From NCBI RefSeq assembly GCF_024449095.1, contig NZ_CP024627.1, forward strand, positions 558,001-622,000: DNA of 64,000 bases. Reading direction: 5' to 3'. Positions 16,514-30,901 of the stretch are shown one piece after another; the stretch's first letter is position 1, and the number at the start of each line of letters is the position of its first letter. The DNA comes from Vibrio coralliilyticus. GTDB taxonomy: Bacteria > Pseudomonadota > Gammaproteobacteria > Enterobacterales > Vibrionaceae. Made by a program: the position numbers and the translations under genes. A model generated the notes under the pieces. That model was not told the origin of the DNA. It saw only the letters and a list, made by a program, of their open reading frames with translations, and searched no databases.

Positions 16514-17956
16514 TTATTCGTCGATGTTAGGAACAAATAAATCCGGTATATCTGCACTACTTGATGGGGTGTGACCTTGTTGTTTTAATGCATTCAGTTG
16601 CTTGTAAATGATGAAATAGCGATTGATGTTGGAAACATAATGAACAGGTTCTCGTCCAATGTGTCGCCGCGCGATTATTTCTACGTGTCTAAACCATTGA
16701 TTTGGGTCGTAGCCCTGTTGACTAGCTAAGCGGCGCATTTTACGAATATTGGCGGGCCCGGCATTGTAGGCAGCAAGGGAAAAATAAACCTGATTGTCGG
16801 GCGTGATGTCATCATCACTAAAATAGCGATCTTTAAGGAAACGCATGTATTTCACCCCCGCATGGATATTGTTGTCCACTTGATAGATGTCAGGAATGGC
16901 GATGTTGGGATCTTTGGCTGTGCTGGGTAATACCTGCATGACGCCTACTGCGCCTTTGTGTGACACCTTGCTCTGGTCTAAGCCTGATTCCTGAAAACCT
17001 TGGGCAGAGATCATCAATGGGTCAAAGTCGTATTGTGCTGAGTAATTGGCGAATATTTCTGATAATGCATCTAAACGCGTCACGTGCTCTGGATTAAGAA
17101 TGCGCTTCAACCAGCCCGTGTGATCTAGGTATTTGTCGTAAATAACGTTGCCCAGTAGAGTACCTGAACGGGTTCTTTGGAGGTATTGATTAACGAAGGA
17201 TTGGAGGAGAGGGCTTTGTTTACGCATTGCCCAGGCAATTTTCCCATCTGTACGTAGTGGGGCCTGATCGTGCACTGAGATGTTTTCCATCACTTTAAGC
17301 CAAAGCTCTGTTTTATGGCTATCTAACACGGTTGCATCAATATGACCTTGATTGACCAGTTCTATGATTTCAATATCTTGTAGCGTTTCTTCAACAAAAC
17401 GAATGGTGACAGGCTGTAAATTATGCTCATCGAGCATTCGATTTACTTTTTGTAAGCTTTCGAAGTAACTAGAGCTGGCGCGGACCCAAATCTCTTTACC
17501 ACTGAGTTGTTTCAAGTCAGTGATTGTTGGTGTGGTACTACGAGTGACGAGCAGTTCGCTAACGCCTTGTAAAACCGGAATACTAAAATCGATATACTCC
17601 GAGCGATAGGAGGTGATTGTCAGATTGGCAACAATCAGATCGCCATAGCCTTTTTCTAAAGAGGGCAGCAGCTCGTCTCTGTGAACGGGAATAATCTGCA
17701 GGTTAAAGTAAGAGGAGCGCTGCCTTAATTCTTTTTCAAAGTGATATAACAGCTCAGCGAGAATGCCTTTTGGTTGACCGCCTTCAATGTAGTAGAAGCC
17801 AAGATCGGCTGAAACGAGAACCCTAATCACCCCTTTCTTTTCCAGTTCAGCGAGATCACCAAAGTAAGGTGTTTTTTGTAAAGGTGATAAAGACAGAGCA
17901 GTCGCATGGTTCCATGTAGCTGCGAACAAAATCAGAATCAATACAGTACGGCTCAT
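16514..17956 (-). CDS. MltF-like lytic transglycosylase with solute-binding domain
   Basis: A 480-residue exported protein. After a signal peptide (about 1-20), residues 38-270 form a bacterial extracellular solute-binding domain, family 3. Residues about 300-440 form an SLT domain with FQESGLD (catalytic Glu323), GAVGVMQVLPSTA and LAAYNAGP. This is the domain order of MltF, in which the binding domain regulates the lytic domain by peptide ligands. The location between raiA and bamD differs from mltF in E. coli, so a paralogue is possible. Confidence 0.85.
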   Translation of the reverse strand: MSRTVLILILFAATWNHATALSLSPLQKTPYFGDLAELEKKGVIRVLVSADLGFYYIEGGQPKGILAELLYHFEKELRQRSSYFNLQIIPVHRDELLPSLEKGYGDLIVANLTITSYRSEYIDFSIPVLQGVSELLVTRSTTPTITDLKQLSGKEIWVRASSSYFESLQKVNRMLDEHNLQPVTIRFVEETLQDIEIIELVNQGHIDATVLDSHKTELWLKVMENISVHDQAPLRTDGKIAWAMRKQSPLLQSFVNQYLQRTRSGTLLGNVIYDKYLDHTGWLKRILNPEHVTRLDALSEIFANYSAQYDFDPLMISAQGFQESGLDQSKVSHKGAVGVMQVLPSTAKDPNIAIPDIYQVDNNIHAGVKYMRFLKDRYFSDDDITPDNQVYFSLAAYNAGPANIRKMRRLASQQGYDPNQWFRHVEIIARRHIGREPVHYVSNINRYFIIYKQLNALKQQGHTPSSSADIPDLFVPNIDE

Positions 17957-18023
17957 GAATTACCCTCAACAGAACGTCTATTAAAGGTAGTTCTTAACCC
18001 ATTACTCAGCAAAAAACAGTAAT

Positions 18024-18055
18024 AAAAAACCGCCTGTAATTAGAAGCGGTTTTTT
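18024..18055 (-). terminator. Terminator of bamD
   Basis: A 10-base-pair stem AAAAAACCGC / GCGGTTTTTT with a 12-base loop, 14 bases beyond the bamD stop. It has T runs in both directions, so it could also act on plus-strand transcripts. Confidence 0.8.
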
Positions 18056-18068
18056 CATATCGTTGCTG

Positions 18069-18794
18069 TTATTGCGGGTTTAAATCAATCAACTGTTCAG
18101 TACGCTTGGCTGCGTCCTCTAAGCCTAGATGTTCATAGGCAGCGAGTTGAATCTCAAGAGACTTACGCGCTGCTTCCGTATCTGGGTAGGTTTTTTGTAA
18201 CTCCTGAGCTCGGTTGATGGCTGCAATCCAAGCTTCACGACGCAGGTAAAAATCAGCAGTGGCAAGGTCGTATTCCGCCAAGCGGTTTTTCAGTGCAACC
18301 ATACGTTTTTGCGCATCTGCGGCGTATGGGCTGTTTGGATAGCGCTCGAGCAGCTTTTTGAAATCCGCAAAGGCTTTTTTTACAGGCTCTGGATCGCGGT
18401 CACTACGATCCACATCAAACAGATCATGCATAAAGTTACGATCTTGCGCCATGTGAGTTAAACCACGCATGTACAATACCCAATCCAGCTTTTCATGAGT
18501 TGGATTGAGACGAGAAAATCGCTCAATAGTCGCAAGACCGAGTGCTAAATCATCGTTTTTGTAGTAGGCATAAATCAGGTCAAGTTGAACCTGTTCTGAG
18601 TAAGCACCGAACGGGTAGCGAGAGTCTAAAGCCTCCAGCTTATCGATAGCCGTTAACCAATTGCCACTTTGCAGCGATACCTGTGCTTCTGAGTAAAGTT
18701 CTGATGGCGGTACATCCGGGACGATTTCTTCGCTGCTTGAACAGCCAACCAAAACGGATAATGCCAATAAGCCAGATAAAGTATGCTTTTTCAT
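18069..18794 (-). CDS. bamD: Outer membrane assembly lipoprotein BamD
   Basis: An essential lipoprotein of the BAM complex that inserts beta-barrel proteins into the outer membrane. A lipobox LVGC places the lipidated Cys at residue 18. TPR-like repeats fill the rest, with conserved YPFGAYSEQVQLDLIYAYYK and RYPNSPYAADAQKRM. The length of 241 residues is typical. It is divergent from rluD, as in E. coli. Confidence 0.95.
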   Translation of the reverse strand: MKKHTLSGLLALSVLVGCSSSEEIVPDVPPSELYSEAQVSLQSGNWLTAIDKLEALDSRYPFGAYSEQVQLDLIYAYYKNDDLALGLATIERFSRLNPTHEKLDWVLYMRGLTHMAQDRNFMHDLFDVDRSDRDPEPVKKAFADFKKLLERYPNSPYAADAQKRMVALKNRLAEYDLATADFYLRREAWIAAINRAQELQKTYPDTEAARKSLEIQLAAYEHLGLEDAAKRTEQLIDLNPQ

Positions 18795-18924
18795 GTCAGG
18801 ATTCGATTCCTTGAGATAAATATTTCTGTCGCTTCCGTTACTTTCTTGTCGGTAGCAGATACAATGGAGCGATATTCTTCCACACTAGTGACAATTAGTC
18901 TCACAGTTTTTAAAAAAGTTCGAT

Positions 18925-19902
18925 ATGGCTCAGCAGATTGAATTAACCAATACAGTAAAAGATAGTCAATTAGGTCAGCGTCTTGATCAGGCAATTGCAG
19001 AATTATTCGCCGATTTTTCACGTTCTCGCCTGAAAGAGTGGCTCTTGGATGGAAAAGTCCAAGTTAATGGAGACGTTGTGACTAAGCCCCGCACTAAAGT
19101 TATGGGCGGAGAAACGATAACGCTACAAGCCGAGTTGGAAGACGAAGAGCGCTGGGAAGCGCAAGATATCCCGTTGGATATCGTTTATGAAGATGATGAT
19201 ATTATGGTCATCAATAAGCCTCGTGATTTTGTGGTACACCCGGGAGCGGGTACCCCAGATGGTACGGTTCTTAATGCACTCTTACATCACTATCCAGATA
19301 TTGCCGAAGTGCCACGTGCAGGCATTGTGCACCGCTTAGATAAAGACACCACAGGCTTAATGGTGGTGGCGAAAACGGTGCCTGCTCAGACGCGTCTGGT
19401 GCGTGCACTGCAAAAACGCAATATTACTCGTGAGTACGAAGCGATTGCGATTGGTCGTATGACTGCGGGGGGCCGAGTGGAGCAGCCTATTGGCCGCCAT
19501 TCGACTAAGCGGACATTGATGGCAGTGAGTCCGATGGGCAAACCTGCCGTGACCCATTATCGTGTTGCTGAACATTTTCGTGAGCATACTCGTATCCGCT
19601 TGCGTCTTGAAACCGGTCGTACCCACCAGATTCGTGTTCATATGTCTTACCTTCAGCATCCCTTGCTGGGGGATTCAGCATACGGTGGTCGAGCCCGCAT
19701 TCCTTCCGGTGCTTCGGAAGAGTTGGCTGATATGATTCGCAAGTTTGATCGCCAGGCATTGCATGCCGTGATGTTAAAATTCGATCACCCTGTGACTGGA
19801 GAAGAATTAGAATTCCACGCGCCAGTACCTGATGATATGGTCGAAATGGCTGAAGCGCTTCGTCAAGATACTCAACAACATGGGCTAGAAGACGAGTTCT
19901 GA
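18925..19902 (+). CDS. rluD: 23S rRNA pseudouridine 1911/1915/1917 synthase
   Basis: Modifies helix 69 of 23S rRNA. Its 325 residues contain an N-terminal S4 RNA-binding domain (about 18-80) and the RluA-type catalytic core, with VHRLDKDTTGL carrying the catalytic Asp139, the same number as in E. coli RluD. GRTHQIRVHM follows. Only one base separates it from pgeF, so the two are co-translated. The short gap to bamD carries both divergent promoters. Confidence 0.95.
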   Translation: MAQQIELTNTVKDSQLGQRLDQAIAELFADFSRSRLKEWLLDGKVQVNGDVVTKPRTKVMGGETITLQAELEDEERWEAQDIPLDIVYEDDDIMVINKPRDFVVHPGAGTPDGTVLNALLHHYPDIAEVPRAGIVHRLDKDTTGLMVVAKTVPAQTRLVRALQKRNITREYEAIAIGRMTAGGRVEQPIGRHSTKRTLMAVSPMGKPAVTHYRVAEHFREHTRIRLRLETGRTHQIRVHMSYLQHPLLGDSAYGGRARIPSGASEELADMIRKFDRQALHAVMLKFDHPVTGEELEFHAPVPDDMVEMAEALRQDTQQHGLEDEF

Positions 19903-19903
19903 T

Positions 19904-20632
19904 ATGGAAATGATCCTCCCTAACTGGCCTGCACCAAAAAACGTGAAAGCTTTTGCTTCGACTCGACTGCAAGGGTTTTCGACGGGTGTTTATCAAGGTT
20001 TGAACCTCGGTGCACACGTTGGGGATGAATTAGAGATTGTTGAGCAGAATCGGCAATGGTTGGTGAATCAATCTCACATGCCAAGTTCGCCAATTTGGCT
20101 TAATCAAACCCACTCTACGCTTGTGTTAGAAGCGGACCAGCCAACGCGAAATGTGTTAGATGCGGATGGTTTGTTTACTCAGCAACGTGGAGTGGTATGT
20201 TCTGCCATGACGGCAGATTGTTTACCCGTATTATTGACCAATACCCAAGGTTCTCAAGTGGCTGCAGTTCATGCTGGCTGGCGAGGGTTAGCTGGTGGTA
20301 TTGTTGAAAATGCTGTAGCTAAGTTTGATGGGCCAGTGATCGCTTGGATTGGACCAGCGATTGGTGCGTCAGTCTTCGAAGTCGGTGAAGATGTACTTCA
20401 AGCATTTGTTTCCTTTGACCCCGCCGCCGAGCAAGCATTCTCGTCGAGAGAGGTGCAAGGGAAATGGTTGGCAGATATGAATCTGTTAGTGACTCAGCGC
20501 CTGAACAAAGTTGGAGTGTTTGATGTGTATTATAGTGATCTGTGTACATATCTTGATCAACAACGCTTCTTCTCTTACCGCCGTGATGGCGCCACAGGCC
20601 GACAGGCATCGTTTATCTGGATAGACAAATGA
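19904..20632 (+). CDS. pgeF: Purine nucleoside phosphorylase / peptidoglycan editing factor (YfiH)
   Basis: A 242-residue protein of the multicopper-oxidase-like YfiH family. The conserved metal-site motifs are visible: NQTHS, TADCLPVLL and HAGWRGL, then CTY. The family acts on purine nucleosides and, in E. coli, removes wrongly incorporated serine from peptidoglycan precursors. It starts one base after rluD. The rluD-pgeF-clpB order is the same as in E. coli. Confidence 0.92.
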   Translation: MEMILPNWPAPKNVKAFASTRLQGFSTGVYQGLNLGAHVGDELEIVEQNRQWLVNQSHMPSSPIWLNQTHSTLVLEADQPTRNVLDADGLFTQQRGVVCSAMTADCLPVLLTNTQGSQVAAVHAGWRGLAGGIVENAVAKFDGPVIAWIGPAIGASVFEVGEDVLQAFVSFDPAAEQAFSSREVQGKWLADMNLLVTQRLNKVGVFDVYYSDLCTYLDQQRFFSYRRDGATGRQASFIWIDK

Positions 20633-20642
20633 CCCTCTTTTT

Positions 20643-20660
20643 AACTAAGGAAACTTAGTT
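20643..20660 (+). terminator. Possible weak terminator after pgeF
   Basis: A 7-base-pair stem AACTAAG / CTTAGTT with a GAAA tetraloop, 10 bases after the pgeF stop. The stem is AT-rich and followed by only a short pyrimidine run, so it is at best partial. Confidence 0.4.
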
Positions 20661-20667
20661 CTTTCCC

Positions 20668-20696
20668 CTTGAAAATCGATTGTTGCGTATCCATCT
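20668..20696 (+). promoter_or_regulatory. Heat-shock (sigma-32) promoter of clpB
   Basis: CTTGAAA (20668-20674), a 14-base spacer and ATCCATCT (20689-20696) agree with the sigma-32 consensus CTTGAAA-N13/14-CCCCATNT. It lies about 50 bases before the clpB ATG, and clpB is a known member of this regulon. Confidence 0.85.
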
Positions 20697-20744
20697 CTCA
20701 TACTGATTATAAGAGTTCACTCCGTTGAGGTTAGGAAGGTAGAT

Positions 20745-23318
20745 ATGCGTCTTGACAGATTCACAAGCAAATTTCAAATCGCGATATCTGACGCACAGTC
20801 GCTGGCGTTAGGCCGTGATCACCAATACATCGAGCCTGTACACCTGATGGTGGCACTGATGGATCAGAATGGCAGTCCTATTCGTCCACTACTGACTATG
20901 CTTGATGTCGATGTTACGCATTTACGCTCTAAGCTAAGTGAGATCCTAGATCGCTTGCCCAAAGTTAGTGGTATTGGTGGGGATGTTCAGTTATCTAGTT
21001 CGATGGGCACACTGTTTAATTTGTGTGACAAAGTCGCACAAAAGCGGCAAGACGCCTACATTTCCTCCGAAGTTTTCCTCTTGGCCGCGATTGAAGACCG
21101 TGGACCACTTGGTGAGCTCTTAAAAGAGTTAGGCTTAACTGAGGCGAAGCTAAGTGATGCCATTGATAAAATTCGTGGCGGTCAGAAAGTGAATGATCAA
21201 AATGCGGAAGAATTACGCCAAGCTTTGGAAAAATTCACGATTGATTTAACGGAGCGAGCTGAGCAAGGGAAGCTAGATCCGGTTATTGGGCGTGATGATG
21301 AGATTCGTCGAACGATTCAAGTCCTACAGCGTCGAACCAAAAATAATCCTGTCATTATTGGTGAACCTGGTGTCGGTAAGACAGCAATTGTCGAAGGACT
21401 TGCACAGCGCATCATTAATAATGAGGTACCTGAAGGTTTACGCAATAAACGAGTATTGTCTCTTGATATGGGAGCGCTCGTTGCGGGAGCTAAGTATCGT
21501 GGTGAGTTTGAAGAACGCCTGAAATCGGTGCTTAATGAATTATCTAAAGAAGAAGGTAACGTCATTCTCTTTATCGATGAAATTCATACCATGGTGGGGG
21601 CCGGTAAAGGTGAAGGTTCAATGGACGCGGGCAATATGCTTAAGCCTGCTTTGGCACGTGGTGAACTTCATTGTGTGGGAGCGACGACACTGGATGAATA
21701 CCGCCAATATATAGAGAAAGACCCTGCGTTAGAGCGTCGTTTCCAAAAAGTACTGGTGGATGAGCCGTCTGTAGAAGATACCGTTGCGATTTTACGTGGT
21801 TTGAAAGAGCGTTATGAGCTGCACCATCACGTAGAGATCACCGATCCAGCGATTGTTGCAGCTGCAAGCTTATCACATCGTTACGTGTCCGATCGTCAGT
21901 TACCAGACAAAGCGATAGATTTGATCGATGAAGCAGCGTCGAGTATCCGTATGCAGATTGATTCTAAGCCCGAATCACTCGATAAACTGGAACGTAAAAT
22001 TGTACAGCTTAAAATCGAACAGCAAGCACTGATCAACGAGCATGATGAAGCCAGTGAAAAGCGCTTAAGTAATCTCAATGAAGAACTGAATGATAAAGAA
22101 CGTGCATTTTCTGAATTGGAAGAAGTGTGGAACGCCGAGAAAGCAGCATTATCAGGGACACAGCATATTAAGGCTGAGTTAGAACAGGCTCGAATGGATA
22201 TGGAGTTTGCTCGTCGTGCTGGTGATCTTAACCGCATGTCTGAGCTACAGTACGGCCGTATTCCTGAGCTAGAGAAACAATTGGATTTGGCGACTCAAGC
22301 TGAAATGCAGGAAATGACCTTACTGCGTAATAAAGTGACGGATAATGAGATAGCAGAAGTATTGTCCAAGCAGACCGGAATTCCAGTGTCCAAAATGTTA
22401 GAAGCTGAAAAAGAAAAGCTTTTACGCATGGAAGAGGTACTGCATGCTCGTGTGATTGGTCAAACCGAAGCGGTAGAAGTGGTTTCCAATGCTATCCGCC
22501 GTAGCCGAGCAGGGCTGTCGGATCCGAATAAACCAATTGGTTCCTTCTTATTCTTAGGTCCAACAGGTGTAGGTAAAACAGAATTGTGCAAAACGCTCGC
22601 GAGCTTTATGTTCGACAGTGAAGATGCCATGGTTCGTATCGACATGTCTGAGTTTATGGAGAAGCACTCCGTAGCGAGACTTGTTGGCGCACCTCCTGGT
22701 TATGTGGGGTATGAAGAAGGTGGTTACCTGACTGAAGCTGTGCGCAGAAAACCTTATTCAGTAATCTTATTAGATGAAGTTGAAAAAGCGCATCCAGACG
22801 TGTTCAACATTCTGTTACAAGTGCTTGACGATGGTCGTTTAACGGATGGCCAAGGTCGTACCGTTGATTTCCGCAATACGGTTGTCATCATGACATCCAA
22901 CCTAGGATCGGCGAGAATTCAGGAAAACTTTGGCTCTTTAGATTATCAAGGTATGAAAGAACAGGTGATGGAAGTCGTCAACAAACATTTCCGCCCTGAA
23001 TTTCTAAACCGTGTTGATGAGAGTGTTGTTTTCCATCCACTTGGTCAGGAACACATTAAGTCGATAGCATCTATTCAATTGCAGAGACTATCCAAACGTA
23101 TGGAAGAAAGAGGCTATGCGTTAGAGGTTTCAGATAAAGCGCTGGATCTTATTGCCCAAGTTGGCTTTGATCCGGTATATGGTGCGCGACCTCTGAAAAG
23201 AGCAATTCAGCAAAGTGTTGAAAACCCACTGGCTAAAGCAATTCTGGCTGGGAAAGTTGTTCCTGATAAGCCGGTTAAACTTCTAGTAAATAAAGATCAG
23301 ATTATTGCCCATCAATGA
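20745..23318 (+). CDS. clpB: ATP-dependent disaggregase ClpB
   Basis: A hexameric AAA+ chaperone that, with DnaK, extracts polypeptides from aggregates. The 857 residues show the N domain (1-145), NBD1 with GEPGVGKT and [13 protein letters not shown], the coiled-coil M domain (about 400-530) and NBD2 with [10 protein letters not shown] and [13 protein letters not shown]. All Walker motifs are intact. An internal start giving the short ClpB form may exist but was not examined. The gene is monocistronic, ending in a strong terminator before the rRNA operon. Confidence 0.97.
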   Translation: MRLDRFTSKFQIAISDAQSLALGRDHQYIEPVHLMVALMDQNGSPIRPLLTMLDVDVTHLRSKLSEILDRLPKVSGIGGDVQLSSSMGTLFNLCDKVAQKRQDAYISSEVFLLAAIEDRGPLGELLKELGLTEAKLSDAIDKIRGGQKVNDQNAEELRQALEKFTIDLTERAEQGKLDPVIGRDDEIRRTIQVLQRRTKNNPVIIGEPGVGKTAIVEGLAQRIINNEVPEGLRNKRVLSLDMGALVAGAKYRGEFEERLKSVLNELSKEEGNVILFIDEIHTMVGAGKGEGSMDAGNMLKPALARGELHCVGATTLDEYRQYIEKDPALERRFQKVLVDEPSVEDTVAILRGLKERYELHHHVEITDPAIVAAASLSHRYVSDRQLPDKAIDLIDEAASSIRMQIDSKPESLDKLERKIVQLKIEQQALINEHDEASEKRLSNLNEELNDKERAFSELEEVWNAEKAALSGTQHIKAELEQARMDMEFARRAGDLNRMSELQYGRIPELEKQLDLATQAEMQEMTLLRNKVTDNEIAEVLSKQTGIPVSKMLEAEKEKLLRMEEVLHARVIGQTEAVEVVSNAIRRSRAGLSDPNKPIGSFLFLGPTGVGKTELCKTLASFMFDSEDAMVRIDMSEFMEKHSVARLVGAPPGYVGYEEGGYLTEAVRRKPYSVILLDEVEKAHPDVFNILLQVLDDGRLTDGQGRTVDFRNTVVIMTSNLGSARIQENFGSLDYQGMKEQVMEVVNKHFRPEFLNRVDESVVFHPLGQEHIKSIASIQLQRLSKRMEERGYALEVSDKALDLIAQVGFDPVYGARPLKRAIQQSVENPLAKAILAGKVVPDKPVKLLVNKDQIIAHQ

Positions 23319-23332
23319 TGAGGCGTATAGAA

Positions 23333-23354
23333 AGGGCTCTTGGGAGCCCTTTTT
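23333..23354 (+). terminator. Terminator of clpB
   Basis: Stem AGGGCTC / GAGCCCT with a 4-base loop followed by five T, 15 bases after the clpB stop. Confidence 0.88.
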
Positions 23355-23427
23355 GCTTTCATTTACGCCGCTTTGATTAAATTGCGAGCGAACGAAGTGA
23401 AAACTACAAGTTTTTTCAATTTCCCTC

Positions 23428-23455
23428 TTGTACTGTCGAGTGAACTCCCTATAAT
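23428..23455 (+). promoter_or_regulatory. rRNA operon promoter P1
   Basis: TTGTAC (23428-23433), a 16-base spacer and a perfect TATAAT (23450-23455), followed by the GC-rich discriminator GCGCC typical of stringently controlled promoters. A/T tracts upstream (23408-23420) may form an UP element. Confidence 0.85.
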
Positions 23456-23552
23456 GCGCCCTCGTTGTCACGGGATACTAAACAAATTCCGCCGATGATA
23501 AGACGGCTTAAAGTTAATCATTTAACTTTAAGAGAAATAACAAAAAAAGTGT

Positions 23553-23580
23553 TTGACACTATGAGTTATCTCGCTAAAAT
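23553..23580 (+). promoter_or_regulatory. rRNA operon promoter P2
   Basis: A perfect TTGACA (23553-23558), a 16-base spacer and TAAAAT (23575-23580). A boxA-like antitermination signal, GTTCTTTAACAA, follows at 23613-23624. The rest of the leader to 23841 is the 16S precursor and holds no gene. Confidence 0.85.
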
Positions 23581-23841
23581 GGCCGTCCGTTTTGAGCAAA
23601 GCTTAAAACAAAGTTCTTTAACAATATAAACCTATCAATCTGTGTGGGCACTCGTTGATGATAATCCAAATAGTTTCTTCGGAAACAATTTAGGTTTCAA
23701 TGATACGAAGTGACCATTCGAGTTGGGAAGCAGCCTTGAGCTGTTTTGTTTTACTTTTTCAAAAGTGAAAACCAATAAGAGCACAGTCAATTCAAACATT
23801 ACTTATGTAATGTTCAGTATTCATTAAGCCGACAAAATCTT

Positions 23842-25393
<1,552 letters not shown>

Positions 25394-25451
25394 TACGATG
25401 ATTATTCACGATGAGTGTCCACACAGATTGATGGTTTATAAAAATTAAAGA

Positions 25452-25527
25452 GGGGCTATAGCTCAGCTGGGAGAGCGCTTCGCTGGCAGCGAAGAGGTCA
25501 TCGGTTCGATCCCGATTAGCTCCACCA
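25452..25527 (+). tRNA. tRNA-Ala (GGC)
   Basis: A 76-base cloverleaf with acceptor arms GGGGCTA / TAGCTCC, anticodon loop CTGGCAG with anticodon GGC, TTCGATC in the T loop and an encoded CCA end. It lies in the 16S-23S spacer. Confidence 0.95.
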
Positions 25528-25553
25528 ACAATTTCTATTAAGAAATTTTTCGT

Positions 25554-25629
25554 GTCCCGTTCGTCTAGAGGCCTAGGACACCGCCCTTTCACGGCGGTAA
25601 CAGGGGTTCGACTCCCCTACGGGATACCA
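25554..25629 (+). tRNA. tRNA-Glu (TTC)
   Basis: A 76-base cloverleaf with acceptor arms GTCCCGT / ACGGGAT, anticodon loop CTTTCAC with anticodon TTC, TTCGACT in the T loop and an encoded CCA end. It is 26 bases after tRNA-Ala in the same spacer. Confidence 0.95.
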
Positions 25630-25680
25630 TCTTTAAGCGCATTAGTAATAGTGCTTTTAAAAATGGTTTCGAAAGAAACA

Positions 25681-25692
25681 TGCTCTTTAACA
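25681..25692 (+). promoter_or_regulatory. Spacer boxA antitermination site
   Basis: A perfect TGCTCTTTAACA in the spacer before 23S rRNA. It recruits the Nus antitermination complex. The remaining spacer (25630-25945) is precursor RNA whose last bases pair with those after the 23S gene to form the RNase III processing stem; no gene is seen in it. Confidence 0.88.
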
Positions 25693-25945
25693 ATTTGGAA
25701 AGCTGACGAATAACAACAATCCCCATCTCTATGAGATACGTTGTTATTCAAATTAAAAGTTCTCAAATCCTAAGTCTTTATGATTTAGGTACCAACACAC
25801 ATTCAAGTGTTCTTGGCTTTTTGTTTTCACTTTTTATAAAAAGTAAAATAAAAAGATATTTGAGTCCGGCAAAATCGAGTCTGCATCATGTTTAAATAAT
25901 TGCAGACAACTTTGGTTGTTTAACAAAGACCCTTTGGGGTTGTAT

Positions 25946-28834
<2,889 letters not shown>

Positions 28835-28993
28835 ACAACACCCAAAGGGTTTTGATGGACTCAAAGTAGAACATTGAATGTGTAAACACAGAACTTAAAA
28901 CAGCTTTCCGAATTATTCGATTTGCAAGCAAATCTCACCCTAAAGGGCCGCACTAAAGTGCGTTTGAATTTGCGATCAAATTGATAAAGAATT

Positions 28994-29113
28994 TGCTTGG
29001 CGACCATAGCGTTGTGGACCCACCTGATTCCATGCCGAACTCAGAAGTGAAACGCAATAGCGCCGATGGTAGTGTGGGGCTTCCCCATGTGAGAGTAGGA
29101 CATCGCCAGGCTT
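28994..29113 (+). rRNA. rrf: 5S ribosomal RNA
   Basis: A 120-base 5S gene. It contains CCATGCCGAACTCAGAAGTG and GCGCCGATGGTAGTGTGGGG, and its ends TGCTTGGCG / CGCCAGGCT pair as helix I. Confidence 0.96.
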
Positions 29114-29152
29114 TAAATTATGGAACCACGTTGTAGAACGTGTTTCCAGTGC

Positions 29153-29229
29153 GGAGTGGTAGTTCAGTTGGTTAGAATACCGGCCTGTCACGCCGGGGGT
29201 CGCGGGTTCGAGTCCCGTCCACTCCGCCA
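29153..29229 (+). tRNA. tRNA-Asp (GTC)
   Basis: A 77-base cloverleaf with acceptor arms GGAGTGG / CCACTCC, anticodon loop CTGTCAC with anticodon GTC, and an encoded GCCA end. It lies distal to 5S in the operon. Confidence 0.95.
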
Positions 29230-29262
29230 CTTATTAGAGAGTCGTCTCATTAAATACGAGAT

Positions 29263-29339
<77 letters not shown>

Positions 29340-29344
29340 TATTT

Positions 29345-29375
29345 AAGGCTCTAGTCGAAAGACTAGAGCCTTTTT
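29345..29375 (+). terminator. rRNA operon terminator
   Basis: A 10-base-pair stem GGCTCTAGTC / GACTAGAGCC with a stable GAAA tetraloop and five T, five bases after tRNA-Trp. Confidence 0.93.
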
Positions 29376-29523
29376 CATTTCTCGTTTATCTTCAGTCTAA
29401 CCAATAGCCACCTTTACCAATGATGGATTTATATCTATCACAAACAATCGCCTGTGAATCTACTACCTAATGATCTTACTTTACTGTGTTAGCACGGTAG
29501 CAGGATTGGATGATAGAGAGGGA

Positions 29524-29921
29524 ATGGATCACTTGCAAAGGGTTAGTCAGCTTCAACTTTATTTAGAGGAGAACTGCTCTGAGCGACTTAATTTAGATAA
29601 GGCCTCAAAGGTCGCCAATCTCTCACCTTTCCTCTTATATCTGTTGATAAGTGTCGGACAGATATCGCTTTGCAAGTACCTGAAGGTACGACTGGTGGGA
29701 GTGGCGTTGCTATCGAGGCGATCCCAGCGGGGAGCTATGCAGTATTACGTAAAACTGTTGAAGATAAACAGCAATATGAAAAATACTGGAATCAGTTGAT
29801 TGAGGAAATCATTGCGAAAGAGTTTGAGCTAGATCAGCGCCCATGTTTCGAACTGTATCATTCTTATGATGAGAAAACGGGTAGGGCTGATGTGAGTTTT
29901 TGTGAAGCTATCAAAATCTAA
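29524..29921 (+). pseudogene. Remnant of an AraC-family regulator with GyrI-like domain
   Basis: The first part (29524 to about 29636) encodes the start of an AraC helix-turn-helix domain, MDHLQRVSQLQLYLEENCSE followed by DKASKVANLSPF. After about 29640 a different frame encodes SVDKCRTDIALQVPEG and GVAIEAIPAGSYAVLRKTV to FCEAIKI, the C-terminal end of a GyrI-like effector-binding domain. The second HTH helix and most of the linker are missing and the two parts are out of frame. This looks like an internal deletion of about 150 codons in a Rob/SbmC-type regulator. A GAGAGGGA ribosome site survives. Confidence 0.75.
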
Positions 29922-29931
29922 TTAAACAAAA

Positions 29932-29955
29932 AGCCCACTCGTTGTAGAGTGGGCT
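29932..29955 (-). terminator. Terminator of suhB
   Basis: Stem AGCCCACTC / GAGTGGGCT with a 6-base loop, followed on the minus strand by TTTTTGTTTAATT. It lies 30 bases beyond the suhB stop. Confidence 0.88.
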
Positions 29956-29984
29956 AAGAATTTCAGCTGTGACGGAGCTTTTGG

Positions 29985-30788
29985 TTATTTTAGGAGTGCT
30001 TCATTGCCATTTTCACGGATGTGCTTAAGAATACCTTTTACACCACGTGCACTTGAAGCAACAAGGTTACCAGATTTTATATAATCCGTACCACCAGCGA
30101 AGTCGGTGACAATAGCGCCAGCTTCGCGAGCAATCAATTCACCTGCAGCGATGTCCCAAGGCTTTAGGCCAAGTTCGAAGAATCCATCAACACGCCCAGT
30201 TGCTAAATAACATAAGTCTAGGGCGGCAGAGCCCGTACGACGGAAGTCTGAACAATCAACAAAGAGTGAAGACATGATCTTGAAGTAAGACTCAGAGTGT
30301 TGCTTCTGTTTGAATGGGAAACCTGTCGCTAGAACAGTGCCTTGAAGATCTTTTAGTTGCTTAACACGAATGCGAGCATTGTTAAGTTGAGCCCCTGAAC
30401 CACGTTGAGCCGTGAAGAGCTCGTTGAGCATAGGGTCATAAACACAAGCGACTTCTGTTTTGCCCTTGATGCGTACAGCAATCGATACAGAAAAATGAGG
30501 CAAACCTTTTACAAAGTTTGTTGTGCCATCCAGTGGGTCGATGATCCATTGCACTTCGTCATCTTTACCTTGAATAAGGCCTGATTCTTCACCAACAACT
30601 GTGTGATCAGGGTAAGACGCTTTGATCGTATCGATGATGATAGCTTCTGCTTCTTTGTCTACGTTAGTAACAAAGTCATTGATGCCTTTTTGAGTCGATT
30701 CAATCTTCTCAGCATTTTCTAAAGATTTAGCAATATGATTGCCTGCTTTTCGTGCAGCACGAATAGCAATATTAAGCATTGGATGCAT
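29985..30788 (-). CDS. suhB: Inositol-1-monophosphatase SuhB
   Basis: A 267-residue Mg-dependent phosphatase of the IMPase family. The metal-binding motif WIIDPLDGTTNF and the C-terminal KPWDIAAGELIAREAGA are intact. The N terminus MHPMLNIAIRAARKAG is nearly identical to E. coli SuhB, which also acts in rRNA antitermination and ribosome assembly. It is divergent from trmJ, as in E. coli. Confidence 0.96.
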   Translation of the reverse strand: MHPMLNIAIRAARKAGNHIAKSLENAEKIESTQKGINDFVTNVDKEAEAIIIDTIKASYPDHTVVGEESGLIQGKDDEVQWIIDPLDGTTNFVKGLPHFSVSIAVRIKGKTEVACVYDPMLNELFTAQRGSGAQLNNARIRVKQLKDLQGTVLATGFPFKQKQHSESYFKIMSSLFVDCSDFRRTGSAALDLCYLATGRVDGFFELGLKPWDIAAGELIAREAGAIVTDFAGGTDYIKSGNLVASSARGVKGILKHIRENGNEALLK

Positions 30789-30901
30789 ACTAATTTCCCA
30801 ACGGATGTTAAAGAACAGAAAAACGGGCAGCAGTATACCAGATAAACCTCCAAATGGAAGTGGTTAATTTTTACACTTTTGAGTTAATTCCGTGAAAGGG
30901 T

